The notes under the pieces were generated by a model, which did no database searches, was not told the origin of the DNA, and was given only the letters and a program-made list of their open reading frames with translations. From positions 1,550,001 through 1,614,000 of the forward strand of contig JALJCS010000018.1 of NCBI GenBank assembly GCA_023055355.1: 64,000 nt of DNA, written 5' to 3'. The position numbers and the translations under genes are program-made. The first letter of the stretch is position 1. Every line of letters begins with the position of its first letter. The stretch comes from Agelaius tricolor (lineage: Eukaryota; Chordata; Aves; Passeriformes; Icteridae). Below are positions 48,622-62,480 of this stretch, piece after piece.

Positions 48622-49997
48622 GCTGGGGACTGATTTAGGGAGTCAACAGAGGCAAACAGCACAAGCCCTAAAACTTCACCTGTCTCCACGCCACTCCTGA
48701 GCCCAAGGCCCAGCTAACAGCTGGGGCTCTCATTCATCTCCAGCCAAACCTGCAGCCACAGCCATGGCCCTAACAGCATGTGGTCCAAAAACCTGATCCC
48801 ATTTCATGTGCAAGTCCCTCTGGGCAATGGAGACCAGAGCAAGTGCAGAAGCAGCTTGCAGGAAGGCACTTTGCTGAGTAGAAGTGCACTGAAAGGACAA
48901 TCCCCTGGGCTGGAGACCTCCTGGTGCCATTCAAGGAGAACGGCACATTTGGGATATCCAAGCTCTTTTGTCACATCTCTCTAAAATAAATAATAAAACC
49001 TCTTACAGCAAGAGACACAACTGAGAAATTGGTATGCCTTTAATACTTGGCTGGTCACCTGGAGGATTTGATCTAATTAAAATCTCTGAACCATGGAGCT
49101 TTTGCCAAGGAGCAGCTCGGGAGGTGAGGGAGCCTTCCTGGCTGGTGGGTGTGCCGCTCGCTTCTCAATGCTCCTGTTGCTCTGTCGCTGCTATCAATGG
49201 TCCTGGCTTCAAGCTAACAAAAAAGCTTGTTTGAAGGTTTGGAAAACTCAGCAGAGATCTGTACAAATTACACTGTCAAGCCCAGGGAAAAGCAGCCTGA
49301 ACAAAATAAACACAATGAGACAGACTGTGGAGAGCTCGCATGGGAAATTCAGCTGTGCTAATCTGTTAATGGAGACAGGATGGTGGCATCTGCAACAAAA
49401 TTCACTGAAACAGGAGTCTGAGGCTGGGACAGGGCTGGGCCAGCCTATGGTGACATCCCATAATGCTGCAGTGATGGCACAGGTTTGGGTGTGCTGTACT
49501 GATGAGATTAACCAGCCCCCATCCCGGGGGAGGAACAGCTACAGGCTGCAGGGACTCAACACAAGCCCCATGCAGCTTCCCAGAAGAGAGCCCTGTGTGC
49601 TGAACAGCCCCAGTGTGCCCTGGGGGGCCCAGCCTGGCTGTGGGGTCACAGCACATCCCCTCTAGATGTGGCCCTTGCTGCACATCTCAGCTCCTTGTGC
49701 CTCCCAGTCATGCTGCCCACATTCTGTGCATTTTCCCTGGCAACTCCTGGCATGGAAGCAGTTTCCACTTTGCAGACGAAGGGGTTCTTCAAGATTACTC
49801 TCTGCTAAGAGACACCCTTGTTCCACTCCTCCTAGGACGACCCCAAGAGCACAAATTTAGGAGAGACTTCTCAAAGTTTTTGCAGACTGCACACACGGGT
49901 GTGGGAAGACTGAAAAGCAGCAACACAGCCCTGAGGCGACAGCAGCTCTGGAGTTAGGTGGGAACTTACAATAAGGCAGCAAAATTAGATTTAAATT

Positions 49998-50010
49998 AAA
50001 AAAAAAAAAA
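49998..50010. repeat. A13 homopolymer
   Basis: Thirteen A following ttaaatt in the SIL1 intron. No retrogene is recognisable upstream of it. Confidence 0.9.
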
Positions 50011-53000
50011 GAAAGCAAGCCAAGTGGTGCAGAGGGACCTGGAGACTTGGAGGCACAGAGCAGGGCAGGCAGGCAAATGCCCTCATCTCTACTGCTCTGA
50101 CAAGGACACACAGAGAATATTTATTTCATGGCCTGCTTGTTGCAGAAACTGCATGAGACCTTGGGAAAGAATGGGTGACCTCCTCTCCTGGGCATCCTGC
50201 TGAAACCAGGTGGGGAAGGACCAAGCAGGGGTGTGGAAGGGAGTGGGATGGAGGGGCTGCCCCTGCCTGGGCTGGCACAATGCTCCTCCTGCCCTGGCAT
50301 CTCCCCAGGCACAGAGGCTGCAGAGCTGAGCTCTGATGAAAGCCCCAGTGCTGGTGCAAAGGCATGATAATCACCGGGCTAGAAGGGGCTTAATGGGTCT
50401 CTTCTCTGCTCAGAACCAACCTCTGCAGTGCCACCTGGGAAATCAAAGCCAGGGATCAAAGTCTGTAAGTCTGTGAAACAGCCTAAAAAATTTAGTGTAG
50501 TCTATTTAGCTTGTGCTGTAACCTGAGGATCAGAAATAGGCAGCACAGCAGCATTGCTTACCTTGCCCTCCCCCTCTTTCCCTTCCCCTCCCTGGTTTTC
50601 AGTCCAAAATCTGTTAATGGAGAAAACAAGAGCAAACCAACAGGGCTGAAATGTGCCTTGTCTGGCTCCTGGGGCTCTCAAACCCTCACACCTGGGTCAC
50701 ACTTTGACAGGCAATAGAAAAGGTCATTTCCGTGAGCCCTGGAAACAAAGCAACACAACCAGGGTCACACTTGAAAAGGCCAATGACTTCTTCATCCTTC
50801 TCAGTGTTTGGAGGGTTTCTGACAGCTCTTGTAAGCACAGTCATGTTAAAATTATTTGACAAATAATAGATAGAGAGATAAAACAGATCATTACAGTGTC
50901 AGTAATTCCAGCCCGAACTAGAGCTGTAAATCTGAGACTGAACAAGGGCAGAAAAGAGAGGCAGGGTGATCAGCAGCTCGTTAATACTTGCATGACTGGA
51001 TTTCAGACTGCAGGTTTAAGAATAAAAAAAATAAAAGCATTCAAACAGTTCAAGTGAGAAGCGACACATAAGGAGAACACGGCTTCCTTCTGCATTCCAA
51101 GCTCTGGCTATGAACTATTCCTGTGGGAAATGGCCATGGAGCAGCTGCAGTGAGCCAGATGGCTCTGATTCCATGACTTCCCAGGTATCCACATCTCCTT
51201 CCAAACTTCCTAGCTTCCTTCCTAAGAGAGAATAACTGGCACAACTCCATATCAACAGCCCTGCAGCCTCCTCACCCTCCAAAATGACCCCCTGGCTCTG
51301 CCAGGAAATGACACTTAAGCCCAGGGTAGGTGAATCCCTTACAGAACACACATTTAACTGAGGCTTTCCACAGTCCCAAGCTATGGAAAAGGACATTTGC
51401 ATGCACAGTATGAGCTACAGGATAATAATAAAACAACCCCAATGTCACCAAGGCTGCCTGTGACTATTGGAGGGAGAAGGAGGAGGAATGAGGCACAGTC
51501 ACCCCCAAAGCCTCCCCCAAGGGCCTCATGCAGCAGAACTGGCCTAAAAATCCTCTTCTCCAAGCACCAGCTCAGAACTGAGTTTATCACAGACAAAGGC
51601 CTTCAGAGATACGACTTAAGGAGATTAAAAACCACCTAGAAAAATGGAGCCCTAAGTCGTTACACCGATCAAAATACAGTGGAGAAGAAAGCAGGGGTGA
51701 GGGGGGAAAACCTGACAAAAGGAAAACTAGGTTTCAATAGGCAACACAATACAACAATTTCATATGAAAGATGTGAAGCATGAAAGAGATGTTAGATGTT
51801 CAAAAGCCCAGAATATAGGAGAGATATAAAAAAAATCCCCAAGAAGATGAAAATCTCCACTTCAATGCAATGCTGCCTTCTCACTTTCTACCAAGCCAGG
51901 CGCTCGCCGCCGTGGCAGGGGAGCAGCGGCATCCCTGGGAGAGCACCACGGCTGCCTGTGACATCCTGGATTACAGGGACACAGCACAGCCTTTAATGAG
52001 CAATTAGGTTATGGAGTATTTGTTGCTAAGAGGAGAACAGAACTGCAGAGAAGAAATTGGAGCTGAGTACGTGGCTCTGTGATTCTGATGGGCTCATGTG
52101 ATACTCAAAGCTGGGAGCATGAATCATCCCAGAGATGCAGGAACAGCATGGAAGGCACCTGGGGAAAGCTGGGGGAACCTTGGCTTGGCTTCCAACCACA
52201 TATCTGTGTCCCAGGCAAGAGAGAGGGCGAGCTTCTTGTGAGCCCTCCAGCATTCCCTCTGAAAGCAGGAGGGCTGTAACATCCCATTAGAGAGCCCCAG
52301 GCTCCCTGAGAGCACAGTGACATCGGGTTTAACTGGGAACATGCTGCTCCCAGCCACACCATGGACGTGGGAATTACCTCCTGCAAGCTCCTGGCCCTTT
52401 GCAGTCACAACGCTGAGCTGCAAGTGCAGAGCTTGGTGTGGTCAGGAGCCACTGGAAGCCCTGGACTGACTGGGAGCTCTGCAGGGAGGAAACCCAGCTC
52501 ACCTGAGCCCAGGCAGGGCAAGTTAAATGTTTAGAACAGGAAAAAATCTGAGGAGCTGTGATGCCCTAATGCAGCGTAACAGATGGATAATTAGATTTAT
52601 ACAAAGAGCTGTAAAAGAAAGTAATTAAATAAAAATACAGAATAACAAATATGCTGCAGCAAGACACCTTGTAGGCTGCAGAAAGCCTCTGCAGCTGGGA
52701 CCCAGCATTCCAGGTGTGGGATGCAGAAGCTGGGGCACTTGTGTGAGTCAGCAGAATCAAGGAGTTGCCCAAAGCACAGAGAAAGCAATGGGAACACGGG
52801 GACTGAGTTGAGTCCCTTCCTCTTCCTCACCTCTCTAGGGAGCAGAGTAGAGTGAACACCAACTCTGGCAGTAAAATCGCAGGTGCCAGAACAAAACCAA
52901 TCACACCAGATTGTTCTGCTGAACACACACAAACAACAAACTGACTGGCTCTATTTATAGCTGTAGGGAAAAATGGTCCCACAAAAACAGACAGGAGATC

Positions 53001-54539
53001 ACACACAGCCCCAAAGCGAGCCCAGGCAGGAATCTCACTGCCCCAGCAGGAATGAGGCCTCCAAGAACACCCCCAGAGCCTTTCTTTTCTCCTGACCCTT
53101 GGCTTTGCCAGCTCTGAGCTGTATTTCAGTGCCAGCACGAGCCCCTGGTTCCAAGGACACCAGCGCTGTCACTGACCCTCACTGGGCTGCTCCAGGGGGA
53201 ATTTACACCTGGAGCTCCCACAAACACCAGGGCAAGCGGGGGTGCAGCCTCAACAGCCTGAGCTGACAGCTCAGCTTCTTTGGGTTTAGTCAACAACCCA
53301 CAGACTATTTTATGATAAAATACAAAGGTTTGGGGATTTTCAGGACGATTGCCATCCCCCATGTCAGCACCGTCAAGGTCAGCCTCACTTCTCTGTTCTG
53401 ATGGTGAAGGATGGGTTGTGCAGGCCACTCTGAGGGTTCCTCACATCTCTGTGACACAAGGGCTGGACTAGGTGACTCATGTCCCACCTGCAGTGGTCAC
53501 AGGAGCAGCGTGAGCTCTCTTCTAGCTCAGCGTGGTGAATGACTGATTCTTTAGGTAGGTACAGGCAAGTGCTCCAGAGTGCATGGAGAAAGGCATCCCA
53601 GGAAATCCCCCTGTGTTCAATCACCCAAACTGATGCTTTGTTTCTGAGGGTAAATCAGCCTTATGGCTCTATGTGCCACACTTACAAAACACTCCCCATG
53701 GATTCCTGAAAGCCTGGTATTTACTGCAGGTCAGACAGGGATCGGTGCTGGGGGATGGGCTATGTTTCATCAGAGGCTACATTAATAAAAATGAGGAGAT
53801 GCTCTCCAAGCCTGAGAAGAACTCATTTATTTCTGTGCCATTTTAGCCAGAGCCCTCAAAAATTGTGTTGATTTCTTTTTAAAAAAATCCCAACACAGCA
53901 AGAAACAAGAACAATAGTGTAGGATTAATACCACGGCCTCGAGCTCATCCCATGTTGTTCATCACAGAGCCTTCAAAGCACCCCCTGATTTATAGACGGG
54001 GAGACTGAAATGCTCCCAGGAGCGTTGGCAGCCGCCTCAGGGTGCGAGTGTGAGTGCTGGCTCCTGCCTCCCTGCTCCTCCTCTTCCTCACATTCCCGTT
54101 CTCTGCACGCCTCCACCCTCCTGGCTCCAGATCTGAAGTGGCCCAGGATGGTGACAGAACACCCAAGGTCCTTCCCAGCCCTTTGCTGCTGCTGCAGGAC
54201 CCCCAACGAGCCCCTCAGACCCTGCAGTGGGGCAGCTTTGCACAAAATTCTCCCCGAGCATGCTGAATCACTCTGGGCATCATTCCAGGCACGCCAAGTC
54301 ACTCGGATATTTCAACAAAACCTATTCACACGCCTTAGGTGAGATGAAAACACTGCAAAAAGCTGCCTGAAAGCAGCACAAGAGCCTCGCTCCGAACGCT
54401 CCCGCTCTCCGGTGCCGATGTGACACATCCCACTAATCATCCTGAGAGATGCTAAAGGGGGCCCGAGGCTGAGCCCTTCCATTGTTACTCGCTTTATTTG
54501 TTTGCTTGCTCATTTGAGCTGATTTTTCTTTAAGACAAG

Positions 54540-54970
54540 TGCTAATAATATCAAAAACCCGAGGAAGCCTTTGCCTGGCGCGTTCCTGCTGGGAATGCCA
54601 GCGGAGCGCAGGCACTCCGCAGCTCTTCCCGAGACACAAAGTGAAGTGTGAGAACAGGCATTTCACTCCTTTCCCTTGCAGCAGCAGCAGCTCGGCGCAG
54701 CTCTGTCCTATTTTAACCCTGCCATCTGCTCGCAGCTCCTCCCGTCCCCGGGCAGGCAGAGCTGCTCCGAGCGGAGCCTCCCTCCGCTCCCACCCGCCCG
54801 GCTGCCGGCCGTGCCCCGCGGCGCCCGGGTACCACGGCGGGAGGGAGGGGATGCTCCTGAAACACCCATCCACTCATCGCTCCCGAGCCTCATCCCAGCC
54901 CGTCCCACTCCTTGGCAGGCCAGGGAAGATTCTGGATCCACCCCACTGCCGTGTCACTCGGGCTCTTCCC
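54540..54970. promoter_or_regulatory. CpG-rich block in SIL1 long intron
   Basis: CpG clusters at 54580-54620 and especially 54725-54840 (ccgcggcgcccgggtacc). An AT-rich stretch containing an AP-1 palindrome follows immediately (55035-55048). Confidence 0.5.
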
Positions 54971-55034
54971 GGTCCCAGCGGGTTTAATGGTGCTATTAGA
55001 ATCGTTTTAGTCGATAAAAGTAAATTTGTTTCAC

Positions 55035-55048
55035 TGAGTCATGACTCA
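55035..55048. promoter_or_regulatory. perfect 14-bp palindrome with two overlapping AP-1 sites
   Basis: TGAGTCATGACTCA is its own reverse complement. It contains the AP-1 consensus TGAGTCA and its reverse complement TGACTCA, overlapping by none and touching head to head. Binding is inferred. Confidence 0.6.
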
Positions 55049-57944
55049 AAACCAAGACTTTGCTCCATTTACAAAAGCAAATCACCATCTTGCAAATGCC
55101 AAGCACAGATTTCAGCTCCGAAAGTGAAGCCTGGGGAATGTTTCCAGCCAGAGGGAGAATGGAAAACTGCGTCTGCAAAAGCTAGGAAACATTTTTCTCA
55201 TTAATCTTGTTTTGATAAACAGAGAGGATATCCTGTGGAATACCAGCTCCTGAAGAAACCTGATGAACTCATTCTACATCAAGCGACTTAATCATGGATT
55301 AATAGAGGGGAGAGCAACAGCAGGAGATGCCACGGGACCAGGGACTGCAACACAACCCACGGATAATTCCAGCCAGTTCCTAGGTAGGAAGCCCTCGAGG
55401 AAAACTTGGGAGCCACAGAAAGCACCAGCAATTCTTTCTGCTTTCTGATTCATCCCTACTCACCCACCCACATGCCACGGCAGAGGAGGCTGTAACTGCT
55501 ACATTTAGGATGACATTTAAAAATCAAGGTTGTGCTGCTGATGGTCATTAAAAATCCCACAGCGTTTTTCAGAAACAAGTGGGTACTCACATCAGTGTCC
55601 CTGCCAAGTATCAGCACAGCAGTCATTTTTTCTAGCAACTTCAGTTAAAAGATAAAAGAAAATTGTGCCCACCTATAATTACTGTTATTACTGTTGCTGT
55701 TAGTTTTTAAACATTCACTATATACCTTTACATTTCTTAAATACAAATTAAGAAGAAAACATTTCCCCAAACCTTTTCAAGTGTCAGATTCATCTGTGTT
55801 AACATCAGACAGCTACAATTAAGACATCCAGCCAACAAAAGCTGCCTGGGCTCCCTCAGTAACATGTCCTGACCTGTGGTCTGCACGTCCCTGGAGACCC
55901 TCTGTCTGTTTTTCTGTGGGACTTGCCCTGGCTAACCCAGAGAGGCAAATCCACTGCTCAGAGCTTTAGGGTCACTCTAAAGGGGGCTGCATCTGTTCTG
56001 AAAAGCATCTGAGGAATTCAAGGTCAGCAGCAGCAGGCAGAAAAGATGTGTCTAATGGGAGATGGGGCTGCCTTTGACTCCTGCCTTAGCTGGAATGATT
56101 TGCCCATTGGAGGATTCCCTGTCCCTGGCTGGATAGCCAGCTCAGGTGGACACTCATGTAGGAGCACTGAAGCTGGGTGACACAGATCCAATCTTCAGAG
56201 GGAAGGTGAAGGAAACACTTATGAATGCCTGAATCAAGCTCTCAAAGAGCCAAGATGATCAAGGTAGTTAATAAAATACAGGAATAACTCAAAGGATTCA
56301 TATGCAGGTGTAAGAAACAAGGCCATGGAAGGTACCAGAGCTGAACTGGGTGCTCAGGGAGAGTGGAAGCAGGGAGAGGAGCATTTCCAGAAGGGAAGAT
56401 TCTGCATAAAAGATGCAGTGGAATAAGATAATTATGCAGGAAGAAGAGAATGTCAGCAGTGTGCCCTACATCACTGATGGATGGAGAGAGCAGATACCTT
56501 GACAAAGAGAGCCAACGTGCTAATTAAGATTTAATGACCCTGAAGGCAAAGACAAAAAGCCCTCCTTTGCCACAGTGGAGGAGGGAGTGGACAGAAAGCC
56601 TCAGCCTGGCAAGGGAAGGGTTAGGAAGAGCCCAAAAGATTGTGAGATGAACAACATCTCTTCAAGGGGGAGCATCCAGGCAGGTTCTGCCAGGCAGGAG
56701 AGAAGAGCTCCATCCCTAGGGCAGAAGAAAGCTCCAAGAGCTGAGCGTGGTTGCGGAAGCTGAGCTGCCTGCATCCAGGAACAGCTTGAAGGTGAAGGAG
56801 GAAGCGGGTTCAATTCATTCCACACTCTGGAACTGTGGAAAGACATACGCCAGGCAAATGTGAGTTGTGATGATCACTTCCCACTGCTAGACTCCGCTAG
56901 GAGGGGACAGGGAGGTGACACAACCAGGAGTTCACACATGTGCTGCGAAGGCGCAGGAGGAGCCAGGGCTTGCCAGTAATTGCTGGGGTGTAAAAGCCAG
57001 GCTGACTGCAGCCTCGTAAACAAACCTGGCTGTGCCTCCTCATGGCTCTGCTGCCCACGGGTCTGCCAGGGCCAGAGTGCACACCACGGGGCTGCCAGGG
57101 GGGGACTGGGTGCTGTCTCTGCATTCAGAAGCTTCAGGAAATCACTTCAGAAGTCACTGGTCCTGCACCAATGCTTCCTGCCCAGATGGATGGCCGTGAC
57201 TCCACGTGCAAGCAGCCTGTGCTGAGGTGGGGCAGAGCATCTCCAAGCCGAGGTCCATCAGCAGGACTCAGACTGAGCCCAGGCCATGCACACCAGGGAG
57301 GTGGCCACAGCCTCCAGCTGACCACACAAACCCTGCAGGAGGGGGCTGAGAAGCCACGTGCTGTGTGATGAGTGAGGACATGAGCGCAGTGTGCTCCTCT
57401 GGCCAGCCCCTGGGCTATGACACGCTGGCCTCTTCCCAAGCTGAGCTGCCGCTGCCTCCCGCTGACAACATCCACAACTGATTTGTGGCAATGACATCAG
57501 CGCCCACAAACATCCTGCCTGCTCCTGCCCTTACTCACATCCTGCCCTTCCTGCTCTCCCAGCAGCAAGGACACCGGCCGGCCACCAGGCCAGGGTGGAG
57601 GAGCACAGCTGGGCTGGCTCCCACCTCACCCCACAGCTGGTGGCACCCAATGGCACTAGTACAGCAGGGTGACACTTCCCCATGCTGGGCAATGCAGAGT
57701 CCAGGTCACAGCACTTGTGGATGATGTCTGGAAACCATCACCCCATGGAGAACAGTCATGACACTGACCTGCCTCCTTTCCATTCTCTGCCTATTGTGCA
57801 GAAGCAAGAAAAATGCTTGATCTCAATCAGCCATTTTTAAGTTTCACAGTGGATAGCAGCTATTCCATGGATTCACCTCTGCTCTGGAGATAGGCTGAAA
57901 GAGGTGGAGTGGAGAATGGAATGCTCTAAGGAAAACTCAGAGCC

Positions 57945-58262
57945 CCTTCCACTGCCTAGAGGGCTCCAGGAGAACTGGAGAGGGACTTTGGACTAGGGCC
58001 TGGAGTGACAGGACGAGGGGGAATGGCTTCACACTGATGGGGGCAGGGTTAGATGGGATACTGGGAAGAAAATTAGACCCTTGCACAAGGTTCCCAGAGA
58101 AGCTGTGGCTGCCCCTGGATCCCTGGAAGTGTCCCAGGCCAGGTTGGACACTGGGGCTTGAAGCAGCCTGGGACAGTGGAAGTGTCCCTGTCCATGGCAG
58201 GGGGTGGAATGGGATGGACTTTAAGGTCCCTTCCAACCCAAACCATTCTAGGATTCTGTAAT
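57945..58262 (+). mobile_element. CR1 LINE 3' fragment
   Basis: Plus orientation. It runs from a degraded CR1 body to a well-preserved 3' end with ggactttaaggtcccttcca, acccaaaccattctaggatt and ctgtaattct. Its similarity to the 5.4-kb copy is clear. Confidence 0.9.
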
Positions 58263-60210
58263 TCTCCTCTCCCAATAGGGCCAACTGCCCAGAGGAGCTG
58301 GAGACAGACCAGTTCTCATGTTGGGAAGCAGGACTTGGACAGGCTTGGTTTAAGTCCATCTTGCAGAACCATTATGTTCAGTTCCAATTCCCTCTCTTTT
58401 CTGTGTGTTCACTGTGAATTCCCCAAATGCAGCACAATCTTTCAGCATTCCTGCCATGGGATGAATCTGGGCAGGTTCCCGGGCCTCACTCACTGCTCCC
58501 TGTTTATGTCCTTCACGCTGTGCTGTGACAGCCCGTGCCACAGGATGCCCTGGACAATCTGGGCCACACATTTATGGCCATGGACCTCTGTGGTTCTCAG
58601 CACAAATTTGGGAACCCACAGCTGACCATGGACACATCACTCATTCTTGAAATGTAGGCCACAAAGCTACTTTAGTTCTGCTTTTGCTTGTAAATCAAGG
58701 GCTTACATATGTAATTGGCCCAACCTTAAGAGCAAACAACAGCAGTGGTAGCACCGTGCCAGCAATTATTCATGCCTGTAATAAACGGCTGTAAAATTGA
58801 AAGCCAGCCTTTAAAAATCTGGCTCCTCACTGCACAAACAACAAAACTCATTTGCAGGGCTTGGCCAGGAGAGTTTTTAATTTGAGGAGAGAGACTGAGG
58901 TGGGTGAGGATTTATTTTTTCTCTTTTCATTCTCTAAAAACACTATTCATGCCCACGTTTAGGTCACGGATTACCCTGGCTACATTTCAGCACTGTGGAA
59001 TAAACCCAGTGAGAGGCACAGGGGACAAATCTGCCCTCTGCATTCCAAGAGTAGGGCCCTGGGAGCAGGCACAGCTGATCCCCATCCCCTGGCACGAGGG
59101 AACAGTGAATCGTTTGCAGCCCTTCCTGCCTCCATGCTGAGCCAGCAGCGAGCCTGCAGATGAACCACCATCCCTGGGGATGACACAGCCACTGGCCCTA
59201 TAGCTCCAGCAAACCCCGTGCTGCTGTTCCACACCAGGACAGGGATGCTGAGCCTTGCACAGGTCCTGCCAGTTAACAAGAGCATCCTGGCTGATAAATC
59301 ATTCCTCAGGGTCAAGCAGCAAACATCCTTCTGTCTCTTGTGCCGTCTTTAACCAACCGTGGCTGCCATGCAGCGCTCCTGGACTTGTAGGGGCAAAGGT
59401 GTGATGAGATCATTCCTTCTGCTGTGCACATTTCTCACCCACAACGCCAGAGCAACCCCCTTCTCTTCTAGCAACTCTTCAGAGCAACTCTTCTAGCACG
59501 TGGCTGAAATCTCCTTGGTGGTGCCGAGCAATGGCACCAGAGCTGATCCCTGCTCCCTCAATACTCACCAGGCACGAGCAGATTTTTCCCACTCCAGCAG
59601 CAAATGACAGTAGCAGGGACCTTCCACATGCTCTGGACTCCCCAAGATTAGAAGGTCTGAGGCACTGACAGACTTCCTTACTAGGGAATCAACCGTTTTA
59701 CATCCTCCTTTGGCATTTCTGGTTGGCTTCCTCCTGCTTTAAGCAGTGGCAGAGCACGAATGGAAGAGCTCTGTGAGGACTGCTCTCCCTCTCTGCTGTG
59801 GAAAGCTTCCCTCGTCAGAAATCCCCTCTAACTACCAAGTTTCAGTTTCTTCTGAAGGAAGCCGCATTCATCACAGTTCAGAAGGGACCTTTAGGCCTAA
59901 TCCCCACTAGAAAAACTGCCAAACTGATCCTCCCATCACACAATTAGCAGCCACGGAGACTTTGCTACACCGGGCGATGCGGCGCTGCTATGACAACAGG
60001 AACGGGAGCCTCGTTAAGGGTCTCATCGAGAGGGATAACGAGCAATCACGGCTCCGAGAGGAGGCAGGAATCAATGGGAGCTGTTGATATCAGCGCGTTT
60101 TGCTGCATCGGGCCAGGTACTCGGGAGCCTTGGAAGCCTGACTCGCATTGTTACGGCACGGTCGCCGCGAGTACAACTTCTGAGGACAGGCAGATTCCTG
60201 GGGAGTAGAG

Positions 60211-60222
60211 ATGAATATTCAT
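60211..60222. promoter_or_regulatory. 12-bp POU-like palindrome ATGAATATTCAT
   Basis: A perfect 12-bp palindrome built from two ATGAAT half-sites, resembling POU-factor dimer sites. It sits 73 bp left of a MEF2 consensus and within 40 bp of a CpG-rich segment. Confidence 0.4.
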
Positions 60223-60295
60223 GAAGGAGCTCAGTTTGGGAGAGGAAATGAATCAAGTGTGACAAATGCCGCCTATTAGGAAAAGAGGGTGGCGT

Positions 60296-60305
60296 CTATT
60301 TTTAG
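60296..60305. promoter_or_regulatory. MEF2 consensus CTATTTTTAG
   Basis: An exact match to the MEF2 consensus YTAWWWWTAR. A WGATAR GATA-type site (AGATAAG, 60383-60389) lies 78 bp further right. Confidence 0.45.
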
Positions 60306-62339
60306 TGGAGTTAAGCAAACATTAAAGCTCACTCTCTAAGAACTCCAAATAATACCACTCCCTGCTCTGCCTCCCCATCGGCAGATAAGAATTTAGCAGC
60401 ACGTTCCCACCAGCCAAAACCCGCTCGCCTCAACAGAACTTTTCCGATTTAGCCCCCGTAAGTGTTTTATAAAAATACAAAATTTAATCTCTCATCTGCA
60501 TAGGAAGATGTAACGGCTTCCACCAGGATTTATTTTTTCCCCCCCTTCTCCAGCATCATAAGGCTTGAAGGAACCTTTTTAAGACGGAAGAAAACGCTGC
60601 ATTGAAATCTCCTAAAAGAGCACTCACGCGGAGCTGTAATCACTTCAGATGTACAGAATTATCAGGAGGAGAAAATTCATCTCACTTAGAATCAAGCCCC
60701 AATTTGAAGCAGAAAGGAAGAGGCTTGGTTTGCCACCGTGCCAAGCACTCAGACTTTTCACTGAAGTCAAAGAAGCTACAGCTGCTCTGAGCCATTGAAA
60801 ATCATGCCCAGAATCTCTAGCGAAACTTGTTTGCAGAGATGGCAGCAGGCTGATAAGGATGTTGACTATTCCAAATAGGCCCATGTTATTTTATATTTTT
60901 AGAGATACTTAGTCTGCCTATTATTATTATTAAGCAGAGGTGGAGTATTTACTGCCCTTTTCTAGAAATCTGTACAAATGCTGCTTTTCAGCAGGCTCCT
61001 CTGTTCTTCTGGTGAATGTTCCTTCTTTTACTTTTCAGGCTTATCAATGTCCAGTTAAGGAAGACAACAATGAGAGGATAGTGCCTAACAAAAACACCAC
61101 CATGCCCACAAAGCTACTTGAGAGGCCATCATCCCATAAGATAAGCTGCTCCCCAGCCAAGATTATGACCAGAGCATTTGGAGGGCAGTAGGACATGGGT
61201 GGTCCTAATAGTGATCCCTAGAGGACCCCTGGGTGGGATGGGGGGGCATGAGCCAGGGCTGAAGGACTCTTGGCACAAACTTTCCAGGCTCAGTCCAGGC
61301 TCTGCTGGCTCCTCCATGCACCAAGGCCAACTCTTCAAGGCAAATGCCCAAACTGCTCCACGTGCAACACCACGTGGCCTCTGTCACCCCTCCTGCAGAG
61401 CATCAAACACAGTCTTAGTATGGGTTTAAAAAGAAGTTGCTCTGAAATTAGACATGCCAAGTTTTTATTATTGATACCAGTCTCTGGCACCAACAGCAGA
61501 GAGACACAGCCTTTCCCAGAGCAGCCAAACCCTGGGAAATCCTCTATGGCTTTGGGATCACAGGTGCTGTCCCTCCCTGAGGTCCCCTCCTTGGCCCTTC
61601 CTTTCTGATTGAGCGTCCACATGATTCCGCCTCAGCTTTCAGGTTACAAGCTCCCCTTCCATGTGGAGGGGAAGACACCCATGGTTAACAAATTGTGACT
61701 TGTAACTAGGTCCACTGGGGCAGCCTGCATGCCCAGCACATCTGGGACCCCACCAGGACAACAGCCAACACACAGAGCTGTCCATACATCACCTCCTGGT
61801 GCTCGGCAGGGCCATTTGTCAGGGCAGTTGGGCCCGGAGTCCTTTGGAGAGCACATGTCCGTCCCTCACCATGCCAGCCCTCAGCAACTGTTGCCATGGT
61901 TATTTTATTGGAGTGCTTTTCATCAAGGAGATGCTGCAACTGCTGAATTGTCTCTTGCAAAAGTTATATAGGAATAACTAGCTGATAAGTAGGAATAACA
62001 GGTTCAGACTGCCCACGGAAGCCAGCGATCCCAATTATTTTTGTTTTGATCCTGCCTTTCTTTTGGTCTCTGCCAGGCTCAGGTTTAAAGCAGGGGGTTA
62101 GAGATAAGCAGCAGAGAAGGAACGCTTCCTGATGGGAAACGCACTTGGCTCTGCCAGGAGATTAAAGGTCTCTCCTCACACAAAGCCTCTGCTTTTCAAT
62201 CAACCCTAAATAGGCTCTAACAAGGCACAGCAATCAACCAGGCAACATATATCCATCCTCACCTGTCGGCTTGGGGCAAGGAACCAGATGTATGTCCTGG
62301 TTCCATCATGCTAATTGTTAATCAAGATATTATCGGCAC

Positions 62340-62480
62340 AGCCCCGGAGCCGTCCATCAGTGGGGCAGTGAGGGATGGCCCGGGCTGTGCTCTGCCCGCA
62401 GCGGGAGCGGCTCTGCCGCCGGCCCACGGCTCTGCCGGGGCTCGTGGTGAGGCGGCCGCCTTGCAGACCCACTTTCAGCA
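62340..62480. promoter_or_regulatory. CpG-rich block in SIL1 long intron
   Basis: About 14 CpGs in 140 bp by eye (gcagcgggagcggctctgcc, gaggcggccgcc). It is preceded by an AT-rich stretch with an HNF1-like half-site gttaatca (62317-62324). Confidence 0.4.

Noticed and set aside
53400..53530. ggctggactaggtgactcat resembling a CR1 3' end
   Set aside because: The match is limited to one short phrase; without the flanking CR1 landmarks it cannot be called.
56800..56825. gggttcaattcattcc resembling a tRNA T-loop
   Set aside because: No A-box or cloverleaf can be drawn upstream; a chance match.
60940..61191. Open frame on + strand preceded by an acceptor-like cttcttttacttttcag (exon start 61039), possible terminal exon
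   Set aside because: No recognisable protein family, no donor-supplied upstream exon and no nearby canonical poly(A) signal. One good acceptor-like site is expected by chance in 17 kb of intron.
61706..61960. Minus-strand frame with a coiled-coil-like start (QETIQQLQHLLDEK) and a donor-like GCATG|gtgagg
   Set aside because: It does not match any SIL1 region I know, the upstream acceptor is poor, and the rest of the frame looks random. A protein search against bird proteomes would settle it.
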